Shown in pieces: positions 36,376 through 47,170 of a stretch of DNA of 64,000 bases. Source of the stretch: Halisarca cf. caerulea (Eukaryota; Porifera; Demospongiae; Chondrillida; Halisarcidae); NCBI GenBank assembly GCA_963170055.1, contig CAUJGJ010000040.1, positions 915,401 through 979,400 on the forward strand, read 5' to 3'. The notes under the pieces are model-generated. The model had not been told where the DNA came from. It saw only the letters and a program-made list of their open reading frames with translations, and did no database searches. Numbering within the stretch: position 1 is the stretch's first letter; every line of letters begins with the position of its first letter. A program made the translations under genes and the position numbers.

Positions 36376-36859
36376 TAATGATCTTTCTTGACATGTTCGA
36401 TCTTTCAATCTTGCACTTTACTCGGTGTTGCTGTAGACATTGCTCTTTATTCAACTTCAGTATAACGGCACACAAAGCGACATCAACAGCATATCTGAGA
36501 GACAACTGTCAGCAAGAATCCATGTTTGCAATGAAAGCTATGAATTTTGTTACCAAGAATGCAGATGCTGCACCCTGTGCTTTTCTTTCTGGCACTGGGT
36601 GCTTATTGCGGAAGGTCCAGCTGGCTGGACTATGGATCAGGCTATGCATTATACGTGCTCTTGCGTTACAAATTGTGATATGCCCAAAATGGCTGCTTAA
36701 CGGAATCCAACAGCAAATTCACCTAAAAGGGTGCTTCTTCTCTATTTCTAACCCTAAATCATTGTTCTACTCTCTACGTTCTGGGTAAGTTAACCTATAA
36801 TTACAGCTGGAATGTAAGTTTCATTACTTGTATTTTTAAATTTGGATTTATGTAGCCTG

Positions 36860-38897
36860 TAATTTAAAAATGAAGGATTAGAAAAGGAGGGTTTGTCCGA
36901 GCCCAAAGAATTGCCCCTAAATCCGTCACTAAAAAAAATAAATTGAGCCTGTTTCAGCAGCATCATACAATACATTTCAAGCTCACCAGTTTCTTTCAAT
37001 GCCTCTAACTTCTTTTCCCTTCATCTTTGTTTCCTTTGATGGGAACTGTTGTGCTTACTGAGGTAGTTACATGATCGAAATTTCTTTAATTCATCGATAA
37101 AGTATTTACTTCTGCCCCGAAACAGCCTTTTAATAATCGTTTTTGAGATCAGAACTTTTTCTGTCGCATTTGGGATTCCACAAGGATCGTCAGTTGGCAA
37201 AGAGGTTTTGCTTGCAACTGATGCTGGACCCACGTTCCCCTTTCTTGCACCCCCCACGTTTGTATGTACGTGGGTCACAGCTGGCTGGACTACCTGATCC
37301 ATTGCCTGTCATTGGTGAATGTGATAAATGCAAAATATATTGTTAGCAATCAAATTACAGCCATGCACACTTCTTCAGAAGTGCATTTAGCATTGAGACA
37401 ACAGTACCTAGGATTCCCGCACATTCCTAAACTACTAAATGATATGAAAGAACCCCCTTTTTCTGGATTTTCTGGATCCGCCCCCTATCTTGCATCACCA
37501 GATGTCACACCAATTGAGACTGAAAGCATGGAGTATGGAGTGTAGAATGCATTAATGTCTTGTTGAAAGTAAAATCTGCAGCACTTTCTCCCCTACCTTG
37601 TTTACAATGACTCTTCCAATGCACTTGACCCAAACCTAGAGGTATGAGAATTCACATGAACACCAACAAGGACTTCATATACATAGTATTTTCTTTTTAT
37701 AGTATTTTCTTTTTATCTTGATTTTTAAAATTTGAAATTGATCAGTGAAATGCATGGTTTGCATGTCCTGTTTGGCTAACAGTAAGCTACACATGCCTCC
37801 TTGAAGCAGTGACCTCTGGCTGTATAAAGATGTCTAGCATTCCTGCATATTCCTAAACTACTAAATGATATAAAAGAATCCCCCTTCAGGAAGTCCTGGA
37901 TGCACCTCTAACTTGCATCACCAGATGTCACACCAATTGAGACTGAAAGCATGGAGTACGGAGTGTAGAATACATTGTCTTGTTGAAAGTAAAATTTGCA
38001 GCACTTGTCTTCCCTATAACTTGGTTACAATGACTCTTCCAATGCACTTGACCCAAACCTAGAGGTATGAGAATTCACATTGATTGCCAGCAAGGACTTG
38101 ATTTACATCGTTTTTGAAATCGATGAGTGATTGCATGGTTTGCTTGGTCCTGTCTGGCTAACCGTAAGCTACATGCCTCTTTGAAACAGTGACCTCTGGC
38201 TGTACAATGATGTTTGCCTGGAACGTGACTGATGGTGTACGAGAAATGCATCGGTAGACAAATACACTGTCACACGTACAAACACCCGAATTGCTCCCAT
38301 GAGAGAGGAGTGTATTATCTTCAACATAATACATGATTATCTGTTTACTGTAATATGATTGTAAGCTTAACAATACATACACATTGACCCATTGAAATTT
38401 TCACATTACAACTCTCTAAAATTACAACTTGCTAAAATTCAAGATTTGTTGAAGTTTTCTCCTTGAAAAATCGAAGTGCATACGGTTTTGAGAATAAACA
38501 GTGTTAAACACCACATGCTATGTGGTACATATGAATATGTAAACATTCCAATTATTGGTTTAAGCATATCACACCCAACATTAATACAGAATGACAAAAT
38601 TTAAAAGAATAATTATTGGGATAATAATAGAACCAAAAGAGAGATGTCTCTACATCTACCAAAAGAATGGATTTAATATCCTTTAAACATGGTTCCTGCA
38701 GATTGCTGAGAGATGACAGATGTCTTTGGCAGTTCAACTGTTAAGAGCAGAAACAGGTACTTTTGAACGGCTAATTAAAAGTGTAGCACAGCAAGTGATA
38801 TACGATATCTCATATAATAGTCTGGGTATACAATGTCACTCATCTTAGCTGTCCGTTTTGAGCCTTATACTTTGTATACGTACAGCTGTTTGTTTTC
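36860..38897. repeat. Long interspersed repeat A, copy 2
   Basis: Matches 71-2102 over its full length and contains the same internal 400-bp duplication. It diverges after CGTACAGC(T/G)GTTTGTTTTCTG at 38880-38897. A CA microsatellite follows at about 39005-39032. Confidence 0.85.
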
Positions 38898-39673
38898 TGT
38901 TATCTTCCTGAATTGTGCCATTTTTACTTCTTACTTGAGTGTGGGTTCACCTTGTAGACTTGTAGATCTCTCACCATAATTCTCACCGCTGCTTGCACCA
39001 TCAACACACACATACACACACACACACACACACATAATATATTATCTATTATGTATACATCTATATATAAATACTACAGATATTACATATATTACATATG
39101 AAGGTCAAGGTTTTAAAAACCTTGGCCATGCCCAAAAGTGTTAACTTTAAACTGACAACTATAAATTAAAATCTGCAGTAAAATGGCCCTTATGCAGTAG
39201 CTGCATAGACAAGTTTGCAAGCAATCATCTGAATAGTTTGACATGGAAATCGATATGAGCACAGACTGAGTGTCATTTTGAAAATTCAACTCTGCTAGAT
39301 AGTGTTGTAGAGAGGCAGACAAACACTGAAGCAGAACCACCAGGTTCGTTCACAGAATTTGCAACTAACTTGGATACACCACTTAGTCGGGCTACGTATG
39401 TTCTTATTCACTGGTTTATACATAGTGCGACAAATGCAGCGACCCAGCAAAAGCTTTTTGTCAGGAGTGCAACAACCACTATATATTGCCAACCATACTC
39501 AGTTTTGAGACACAAACACCCCAAAGGCAGCACCATGTAGTGACTTCTCTGAAGGCAGGAGATTCCCTTACCGCAGGTACAGCATAGCCCTGTAATCAGG
39601 GCATGTATAGGGATAAATCATTACACAGCGTTATACACCTGATTGCAGGTGTACTTGTATAATTGAGGAAAAG

Positions 39674-40210
39674 GTGGTCTCTTCTTACGTTCACTACATC
39701 ACTCATGCTTCATTACTGCTTACGCTTCACATTTCAACAAACCTTCATGATGAGCACCAGAAGATTTACATTTTTGGCCTGGCAGCTCAACATTTTGGTC
39801 TCCCCAATCTCCACCAGTGGCAGCCTGCCTTGTTGTGCAGCCAACAGGTGCCGGTAAAGTCTCCCCAGAAGTCACTTTTATTGACGAAAAGGGGACTGGA
39901 AGATAAGGCGCATACGTAGCCTCGCTGTATGTTGTACAGAAACCAGTCTCCAGAGGGGCTAGTTGGGGAACTTGAAACACTAAATAATAGCAAAAGCAGA
40001 ACCCCAAATTCATGGACGGCTTTCCAAATGGAATCACCTACTTCGTACCTCCGATTGGGATGCATTATCACCCAAAGTGCTGCTCCAACCGCTGGAAGAA
40101 GTTCTTTGCACTAAATTCATCCCTCAGCTTACAGGCAAATCAGCTACATGCACAAATCCACCTGGGCAATCTACCAGAGGTCTATTGGCATTACCACCAA
40201 GCCTCATAAA
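39674..40210 (+). pseudogene. Possible fragment of a P-loop (helicase-like) protein
   Basis: One frame gives FGLPNLHQWQ (about 39770-39810), and after a frame change ACLVVQPTGAGKV (about 39825-39865). This is reminiscent of the Q-motif region and Walker A (PTGxGK) of DEAD/RecQ-type helicases. Downstream frames are broken. The evidence is one short motif by eye, so a chance match is quite possible. Confidence 0.25.
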
Positions 40211-40247
40211 GTACATGCATGTCCTCGCATGAACTTTATGAAGCAAC

Positions 40248-40366
40248 AGGGAAGATTTAGTGACCCCCGGCACTAAATCTTCCCTATGTAATAGAGGAGA
40301 GATTTAGTGCCCATTCCACAATACAATAGGAGAGATTTAGGGTCTGCTGGTACTAAGTCTCTCCTA
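40248..40366. repeat. Two adjacent hairpins with related arms
   Basis: AGGGAAGATTTAGTG (40248-40262) pairs perfectly with CACTAAATCTTCCCT (40271-40285). TAGGAGAGATTTAG (40327-40340) pairs with CTAAGTCTCTCCTA (40353-40366) with one mismatch. A third single arm GGAGAGATTTAGTG lies between them near 40295. All carry the core GATTTAG. Confidence 0.8.
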
Positions 40367-40420
40367 TGTAATGTGGGAATGAAATTGTAGTGACAAATTG
40401 TCCTGAACCGTGAAAGTACC

Positions 40421-40537
40421 TAGTCAGAGTACAGGACATCCTGCGTACCACAGAGGATCTCTTCAAGCGCCTAACTCTAGGATCCTAATCCTGGATGACA
40501 GGACTTAGTCAGAGTACAGGACATCCTGCGTACCACA
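40421..40537. repeat. Direct repeat pair, 32 bp each
   Basis: TAGTCAGAGTACAGGACATC then CTGCGTACCACA occurs at 40421-40452 and again at 40506-40537, without change. Confidence 0.85.
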
Positions 40538-40567
40538 AACTTTGAGGACAGGCAACTGAGGTAAAAA

Positions 40568-40727
40568 GGGGTAATTCGGGACGGCAGGTCAAAAGCATTG
40601 TGAACCACAAGGTACACATGTTATTTCTTGTCAGTGTTGTCTCCATGAATTGGCAGTTAAGCAGCATCAAGTATGTCTAGACAGCTTAACCATAGCCAGA
40701 AGTAAAGGCCCTGTCCCGAATTACCCC
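40568..40727. mobile_element. 160-bp MITE-like element with perfect 15-bp ends
   Basis: GGGGTAATTCGGGAC at 40568-40582 is the exact reverse complement of GTCCCGAATTACCCC at 40713-40727. It has no coding capacity. A clear target duplication was not identified, and a third partial copy (AAATTACCCCG) follows at 40735. Confidence 0.7.
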
Positions 40728-42392
40728 AGTGTGCCAAATTACCCCGCTTTACCCTAAATGCATATACATGTACCTTTCATTCGCCGTGTCCAAAGTATTG
40801 TACCTGCAGGGAAAGCCAGAAGGCAAGGCATTAAAACACACCAGGAGAAGGGAGAAACTTAACTACATGCAAGAAAGCAAGCGTGGGCAAGAGAATAAAA
40901 TTCAGCTAATCCTGGTCCTGCAAGTGGGGTGAAGGACATCCTCAACTGGAGTTCGTGTATCCTGTTCCCCAAAATAGGGACTATTGTAAGGGTACGGGAG
41001 AATCCTGTACCCAAAAGTTGGTTTCCAAGGATATCCTCTAGCCCTATTCCCCGTACCCTTTACTAGTGACTTTAAAAAGATAAGACTAGCCTGCGATTTA
41101 ATAGCGCTAAACCTACAACTTTCTGTCTTCAGAAGGTTCTTGCTCAACAACCTCGTCAACAACTTGAGAAGTCAAACGTTTCACTGCCAACCCCTTGAGC
41201 CAAATAAACATGGCCGCCCTTTCTTCCTTATTAGGCAAGACCACGTGATCACAAGATCATACTGCGCATGCGCAAAATCTGGCAAGGGAAGAGTTTGAAT
41301 CTCCCGCTTCTTCTTCGGCTCTTTTTCGAATTTCCCGCGGCTCCTGCCCTAAGAAGGTCTCCATTAAGCGGCTTAATAGCAAGGCGTGGCTTCAATACTA
41401 AAGAATAGCAGCAGAGGTCAAAAAGCTGCTATTTTGAAGATTTGCTGCTTCTCCGAGGTACGTTGTAGAGCTGTCACACTTTCAATGCACGTTTGTTTCG
41501 AGGAACCCTACAACATATTTTTTAATTGTCCTCCCTGTACAACCATAAGGCATTTTTCTGTGATTTGCTATTTTCCCATACATTCCCAATGGGGACACCA
41601 GATTCAGTCACCCTTTGTTGGTCAGCTCATGCGAGCTCAAATACACGTAAATTGTTCTCGGGTTGAGGTCAACAGTATCTATACACACCAAATGTCTGCA
41701 TAAAAGTCCAAAAGCGCTGTATTAGAATTATTCTAGAACGCGTTCTGGGCGATTTTAATAGCTGAACTTCTTTGTTCTCCCACAGCACAGAAAATACATT
41801 TGGCGATTTGCCACAATCAAGACACATCTAGCGTTGACAGAATCACGGCGGCACACAACTTCTGGCGGACAATACAAGAACAAGTCCTTACCTGGGGGAG
41901 TGGCTTAAGTTGCAGAAGACGCAGAGAAGGTCGTCACAGCCATGGGAGACAGTTCTTGCGGTGCCTGGGGACTTGAAAACCGCCTACAGATGGAGATACG
42001 TACGAAGACTAAAGAGCTCCACTGTCTCATTTTGAACGGACAGCCTTTCACCACTCTGACCTGACGCCATTTGTGATGGATTTCGCAACAACTATACCCT
42101 CTATGGTGAGTCCATACAGCAATACCAGCCATTTTTATTCTTTCGCAATAACAATAGGCAGTTCAATAATTGTATTCATGGTACTAGCTATAGCTATAGC
42201 TAAGTCAGAATTGAGCTTTATTTTTGTTATGAATCAACTATAGTACTCATCTGCTACTCTAAACGTATTTATTTATTTCTACATGCGATGTTTATCAGTC
42301 ACGAAAAAGTTTTTGTATCATAAATATAATAACACAATAGCAAACTCAACTCAAGACAGTACAATGTATATAGTAAGATGTGAAATCAGTTG

Positions 42393-42456
42393 TCATTGGT
42401 GTATGAATATATGAATGTCTAGTGGTTGTGTTCTGAGTTCATACACATTCTCCTTG
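42393..42456 (-). pseudogene. Predicted original 3' end of the recombinase coding sequence
   Basis: If the element at 42457-43822 and one TG duplication are removed, the recombinase frame passes through the junction (...DTFYQA) into this stretch for 20 further codons (KENVYELRTQPLDI...) and then a TGA at 42395-42393. It is inference from frame continuity. The residues look protein-like but I cannot compare them with a database. Confidence 0.5.
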
Positions 42457-43822
42457 CGCAGGTATGTTATGTCCGAATCTAGCCAAAACATGGGCACTTT
42501 GTGGTTTTCACGTTATGAATTTCATTATCACTGAATTGCGTGGGTTGGTCATGTGCCAGTAACGTGAATCAGCTTAGGAAGCTCCGCGACAAGCAAGGTT
42601 ATCTATTGAGTTATCTATGGTAAAAGGTTCAGACCCTACCCAACTTTACCCAGCACGTTTCGTTCACGAAATTCTAAGCGTTGGTTTTGGATAATAACGC
42701 TTTCTTTGGCAGGTTTGGGGTTCACCGATTTAAGTATTAACTAGATATCTTGGAAGGGAAGAATCCGATTTCAAGAGAAGTTGACAATGTTTTCTGAACT
42801 CCTTCGTTTACAATAACGGGGCTACGTAAGATCGTATGCTGAAGGTATAGTGTACGAAGATTGATTTAGCCTTGAAAGAAGCCTTTTCACGGGGCAAAGG
42901 CGGAGATCTCAGTAGATGGCAGTCATGACTACAGAAATGTAAGGATTGATATCTAAAAGGTAAATCTAAATTTTCACCGCGTATACTTTTGATTGCTTGT
43001 TCTGTTCGAATTATATATGCGTCACTATTTCTCGTCTTGTCCTGGCTGGAAAGCCACAAAATGCTGCAAATAACAGTCAAGCAATAGAATTTCAAAAGTG
43101 TATGCGGCGAACATCTAGATATTGATCCTACGATTACTTCAAACCCACTTTGTAAGGTTTAAAAGCCACCGTCTACCATTCCGCCTTCTCCACTAAAACT
43201 GTTTTCACCACGAGCACAACTCGTGTACTGTTTGTATGATTGCATGTGATGTCACGTGACTTTCCTGAAGGAAGACAGCTTGCTCCACAAGAAAATTTCA
43301 TTGACAATCGCGGTGGTAGAAATCTCTGATTTTCAGCGTGAAACTTTGAGATATTGTTCCCAAAGGACCAAACCCCTAGAATCGAATTCAGGGTCTTTGT
43401 ACGTTGAACCGTTTGCTTTATGTCCAAAGGATTGTAACTACTCACCCTCAAATTTTGCATAAATCCTTGGACATAACAGCCATGCAGTGGAGCCTGAAGA
43501 CCCTGAATTCGATTTAGTAAGTTCGGTACCTGTGTGTTCTTTTGAGGCTAGTTTTGTGTCCAAAAGCCTAAGTTTCTACCACCGCGTTTTTGGATTTTTA
43601 TGTTTTCGAGTACGGTCGGAAAAAACTGGTCATACGACGTTTTGAGACTTTGCACAATAATCTAAAAGGCTCAGATACAAAGTAGATATGTTTAAGATAT
43701 AACACAAAGCGTTTTCTGGGCATCACTAATCGTGCACATGGAAAAAAGACCTATTGATTTCACTTCTTCGATAACGGTGGCCATTTTTGTTTATGTCCCA
43801 GATCGGACATAACATACCTGCG
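42457..43822. mobile_element. CGCAGGTATG element, copy A, 1366 bp, complete
   Basis: The ends are CGCAGGTATGTTATGTCC (left) and its exact reverse complement (right), flanked by TG on both sides (42455-42456, 43823-43824). The central hairpin arms 43376-43397 and 43497-43517 share GAATTCAGGGTCTT/AAGACCCTGAATTC. Within the loop, TTTATGTCCAAAGG (43417-43430) and CCTTGGACATAACAGCC (43465-43481) form an inner stem that repeats the terminal GGACATAAC. A GGTGGCCATTTTTG motif lies 30-40 bp from the right end. No transposase. Copy B at 60875-62242 is almost identical. Confidence 0.93.
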
Positions 43823-46253
43823 TGGCTTGGTAGAATGTGTCTAAAGGATATGCCAGGTTTTTCATGGGTACCTGCAGATGTGGTGCTTTGAGTTCAACTT
43901 TATAGAAGGTTGGGGCAGTTTCTTGCAGCTGGGTCACCGTCACCACACCTGCAGGCCCGTTGACCTTGTGTACTTTTCCGAGCCATATCCTTGGCTGTTC
44001 TTTGGTTGATGTTGGAGTGGTAGTCGCCACAATGTCCCCCTTTTCGGGGTAATCTCTTTCCGGGCTGGGTGGGGGACTGGCCTCATGTTCTTGCTCCTCC
44101 ATTGCTTGTGCCAGCAAATTTTTTGTGTACTCCTGTCCAGCGGCCTGCTTGTCCAGTGCTGACCTCCGATCGTAGGATGCCTGTTACTGGGGGATTGAAG
44201 AGAATACATTATAAAAGGTACGGATGCAGATGACTTGTGGCTCTAGGCCAGGTTGACTACTAGTAGTGTTAGCAGTACATTGAAGTCTGTCCGTGCTTTC
44301 AAAAGCTATGAGTATATAGTTGTGCCATGTACACTTACTGAGCGTCTGCTGTGATGCATGCAGCTAGCAAGGGAGGTTTTAAGCTCCTCAGATACATCAG
44401 CGTTCCCCTCATTGTAGGTGCAGAATATGGCTCGCAGTCGACTTGGACCAATCCTGTTCCCGGACAATGTGTGGAAGATGGTGCGTATGTAGTCCCCCCC
44501 ACTTGTGTGTTTGGTATGGGTGACCACTTTTGTTCTGTGAGGAGTAAAACACATCATGAATGTCAATAGTAGTACATCCACATATGTACATCAGTACATG
44601 CATACATTCATATACGTACATATGTACAAGTATAGTGACATTCTGTTCTTACTCACCACAAACAGGTGCCTGTTGTCTCCTGAAGAGGACACCAGCTGCT
44701 GCCTGTGCTTGGTGAGATGGTCGATGATGTGCGCCCGAAGGAGTGGCTTGGATGAGAGAGGTATGTGATCTTCTCCATGGGACTTTTTGGTCTTGTAGTC
44801 TCCAATTGTAATGTACCCCTCTGTACCGTCCTGTGTTATGTAAAGGCAATTGGTTGGTCGTGGCTCTTTTCCTGTGGCTGCTGCCCCCATTGGTACCAGC
44901 TGAGCATTCTTACACACCCTGAATTCCATAGTCTGGTATTCCTTGCTTCTTTGTGGAGGTATTTCTGTATACATCAGCAAGGCTAGGTACCTCTGGGAGG
45001 CAGCAGCCTTCTTGGCGGGGTTGGTCTCATTTGTGTATGCTGTGCAGCCCTTTTTAACGGTGCCGAGTACTTCAGGCCTGTGTGGGCGGTAGAAAAGGCA
45101 TGTATGGAATACAGAGTGATGTGTACGTACATACGTATGTAGTGTGCTTCACCAACATAAGTAGTTTACGTACCTAATGTAATAGAGTGGGTCTGAACTC
45201 ACCAGGACATCCACTCTTTATTGGCCTCCAAGGCTTGCCAGCTACGAGAGGAGGCATCGGTTGACTTCCGAAAGCCTCCTCTCTTTCTGGTCAGCCACTT
45301 GTACATTTTGCAGTCCTCCACTTGACCTCCTTTGGAGGCATAGTAGTATCGTAGACCCGTAAGTAGATGGTGGATGTATGTGGATAGTGTTCCTCCTCGA
45401 AGCGTCCTGTTCTGTTGTAGCCATCCAATAAAGCCCTCTATGATGGCTGGGTCTTCTAGAGTTTCCCACTTGGCCTGCTCCTGCCTCTCTCTAGTCACAT
45501 ACGTAAAGAACAGCAGGAGGTGAAGTTCATCTTTCGCCAGCTTTCACTTGTAAATGGGGGTGTAGGCCGTATAATGCTGTTGGGGCTGCAGCAGTAGTTC
45601 TCCATGTCTGCCAACATTTTTGCTACTACTGGGTGATCTTCAAGGTGTTAAGGTATCGCTTAGGTCGACCACTCTTCCGGGATGGCTCTAAAGGTGGGAG
45701 GTATTCTTCATCGCTGCTGCTGCAGCTGTAGTTTATGGGTATTCTCTTTTTGGAAGAGTGAGGCTGTATACCAGGGGCTCTCTTTTTTGCCTTTTGAGGT
45801 GACGGTTGGTTGCTCTGCAGTGTTGTCTCCTCTTTGGCCTTTTGATGTTGGGGCAAAATGGAGTGGGATGGACCCCGGAGGTGAGGGTCGGGGTGGAGGG
45901 TCTATGGGAAGTAAAAGTTTGAAGTGCTGTAGCGGTGTATGCATGTTCAAATATGTACGTAGCAAATATATGATTCCTTCTACAAGCACATACGCGTACG
46001 TACGTATGTGAACTACAAAAAATAGTCAGCATGTACTCACTGGCAGGCATGCAGAAAACACAACAACAAATGAAGTCACATCAAGCAGTACTTACATGGT
46101 TTCGCTGTTTGTGAATCCAAGCCAGAGCTAGAAATACTGCAACTACTTGTTGCAGAGCTACAGCTATCGTCACTGTCACTTGCTGGGAGTACTAAAATAG
46201 TTCAGATCAGTTTTCTCCGAATAAGCGGGGACAAGGCTCTTCTCCGAAGACAT
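43791..46253 (-). pseudogene. Tyrosine recombinase (Crypton-like) gene, multi-exon, with lesions
   Basis: Exons in transcript order: 46191-46096 (Ser/Asp-rich), 45901 to about 45630 (Lys-rich, CSSSDEEYLPP and RKSGRPKRY, AT-hook-like), about 45546-45203 (N-terminal core-binding-like, TRERQEQAKWETLEDP), 45077-44657 (IPPQRSKEYQTME with the catalytic Arg), 44534-44339 (NRIGPSRLRAIFCTY and SCMHHSRRS) and 44180-43819 (ASYDRRSALDKQ with the candidate nucleophile Tyr, then an EKGDIVA domain). Splice sites are good GT-AG (GTGAGT, GTAAGT donors). The 45203/45077 junction restores a Trp codon, and the 44339/44180 junction brings in SYDRR. Lesions: a frame change near 46200 and 45640, a stop near 45547, and a G7 run at about 44494-44500 that is one base too long. 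The catalytic layout R..(S)RLR..H..Y fits phage-integrase-type recombinases. Assignment to Crypton is inference from its host and single-gene form. The last exon reads into an inserted element (42457-43822). Confidence 0.75.
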
Positions 46254-46294
46254 GGTGATTTTTCAATCTGAGTTATTTGCTAGCTGCTGGGTAG

Positions 46295-46302
46295 CTTTTA
46301 TA
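46295..46302 (-). promoter_or_regulatory. TATA box of the recombinase gene
   Basis: TATAAAAG on the minus strand, 49 bases upstream of an ATG at 46253-46251 that sits in a good context (ATCACCATGT). Transcription would be expected to start near 46270. Confidence 0.55.
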
Positions 46303-46319
46303 GTACTCGTGTGTTTGCC

Positions 46320-46480
46320 CTCCACCAGATATCCCATTGGTGAGGAATGTTAGTTGGTATTTCCATGTTCTGTGAATTTCATGTAAACATGTCCCCCAGT
46401 GAGCTGTGTGGTTACTGTCCACCAGATGTCCCATTGGTGAGAATTTTTAGTTGGTCTTTCCATGTTCTGTGACTTTCTAT
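46320..46480 (-). promoter_or_regulatory. Upstream direct repeats, each with a CCAAT box
   Basis: Two about 60-bp repeats (CCACCAGAT(A/G)TCCCATTGG ... TTCCATGTTCTGTGA) start near 46321 and 46419. Each contains ATTGG (46336-46340 and 46433-46437), that is CCAAT on the gene's strand, about 35 and 130 bases upstream of the TATA box. They suggest a duplicated promoter module. Confidence 0.5.
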
Positions 46481-46662
46481 GTATATATCGGATCATCAAA
46501 TAATGCATTCTTTACAAATGCTATTTCTGAATCCAATAGTTTTATATTATATAAAAACTATTGAATTCTCCCTTCCCAGGGGCCAGCTATTTATATGTGA
46601 CTTTTCGCACTGTGACTGGTCTGAAGGGTAGGGTTACCGTTACGGCACTTCCCTCAGACTCT

Positions 46663-46800
46663 CTCTTCCCTCGCCCTCTCATCCATACCCTCACTCACAC
46701 TCTCTTCCCTCGCCCTCTCATCCACACCCTCACTCACACTCTTCCTCCGCCCTCTCATCCACACCCTCCCTCACACTCTCTTCCCCCGCCCTCAACTCCA
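46663..46800. repeat. 39-bp minisatellite, about 3.5 units
   Basis: Units of TCTCTTCCCTCGCCCTCTCA followed by TCCA(C/T)ACCCTCACTCACAC. On the minus strand they encode the acidic tail of the frame at 46730-47170. Confidence 0.9.
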
Positions 46801-47170
46801 CATTCATATGTTTACTCTCATTCCTCACATTCCCCTCTATACTCATGTCCATGCTCTCATCCCTCGCCCTCACATTCCCACTGTCAACCCACACACTCGA
46901 ATCACTCACTGGCTGTCCACCAACCAGGTAGGCTACAGCCTCCTGGAGGGTGGACAGCAGGTGTTGTAGGGGTCCTTCCTCCTCCACAACACACACAAGT
47001 TCACGAATTCTCTCCAAAGAGTTTAAAATACAATCCTTGGTCTTCACCACCATTACTGCTGGTTCTACTACCATGTGGTCACACTTCCAGCCACATGCAC
47101 TAGGGCTGTTTACTGTTGTCATGGTTAGTCCCAATTTGAATTTGTTACTTTGCCAGGGTGTTTTTGTCAT
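46730..47170 (-). CDS. Hypothetical protein or exon with acidic repeat tail
   Basis: 146-residue open frame beginning MTKTPWQSNKFKLG. The middle part looks amphipathic (CILNSLERIRELVCVVEEEG, LLSTLQEAVAYLVGG). The C-terminal third is rich in Glu and Arg and overlaps the 39-bp minisatellite. I recognise no domain. It lies upstream of and on the same strand as the recombinase gene, whose promoter signals lie between them, so it is likely a separate unit or an exon of another gene. Composition is protein-like but coding status is unproven. Confidence 0.35.
   Translation of the reverse strand: MTKTPWQSNKFKLGLTMTTVNSPSACGWKCDHMVVEPAVMVVKTKDCILNSLERIRELVCVVEEEGPLQHLLSTLQEAVAYLVGGQPVSDSSVWVDSGNVRARDESMDMSIEGNVRNESKHMNVELRAGEESVREGVDERAEEECE

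Noticed and set aside
36378..36788. 136-codon and overlapping 86-codon plus-strand frames
   Set aside because: Two frames overlap, neither shows a recognisable motif, and there is no conserved copy to judge by.
42808..43462. Paired 95- and 68-codon frames conserved in copies A and B
   Set aside because: They are identical in both copies simply because the elements are recent copies. No motif, and different members of the family do not preserve them.
46561..47103. 180-codon plus-strand frame rich in Pro, Ser and His
   Set aside because: It is the reverse of the minisatellite and of the more protein-like minus-strand frame 46730-47170.
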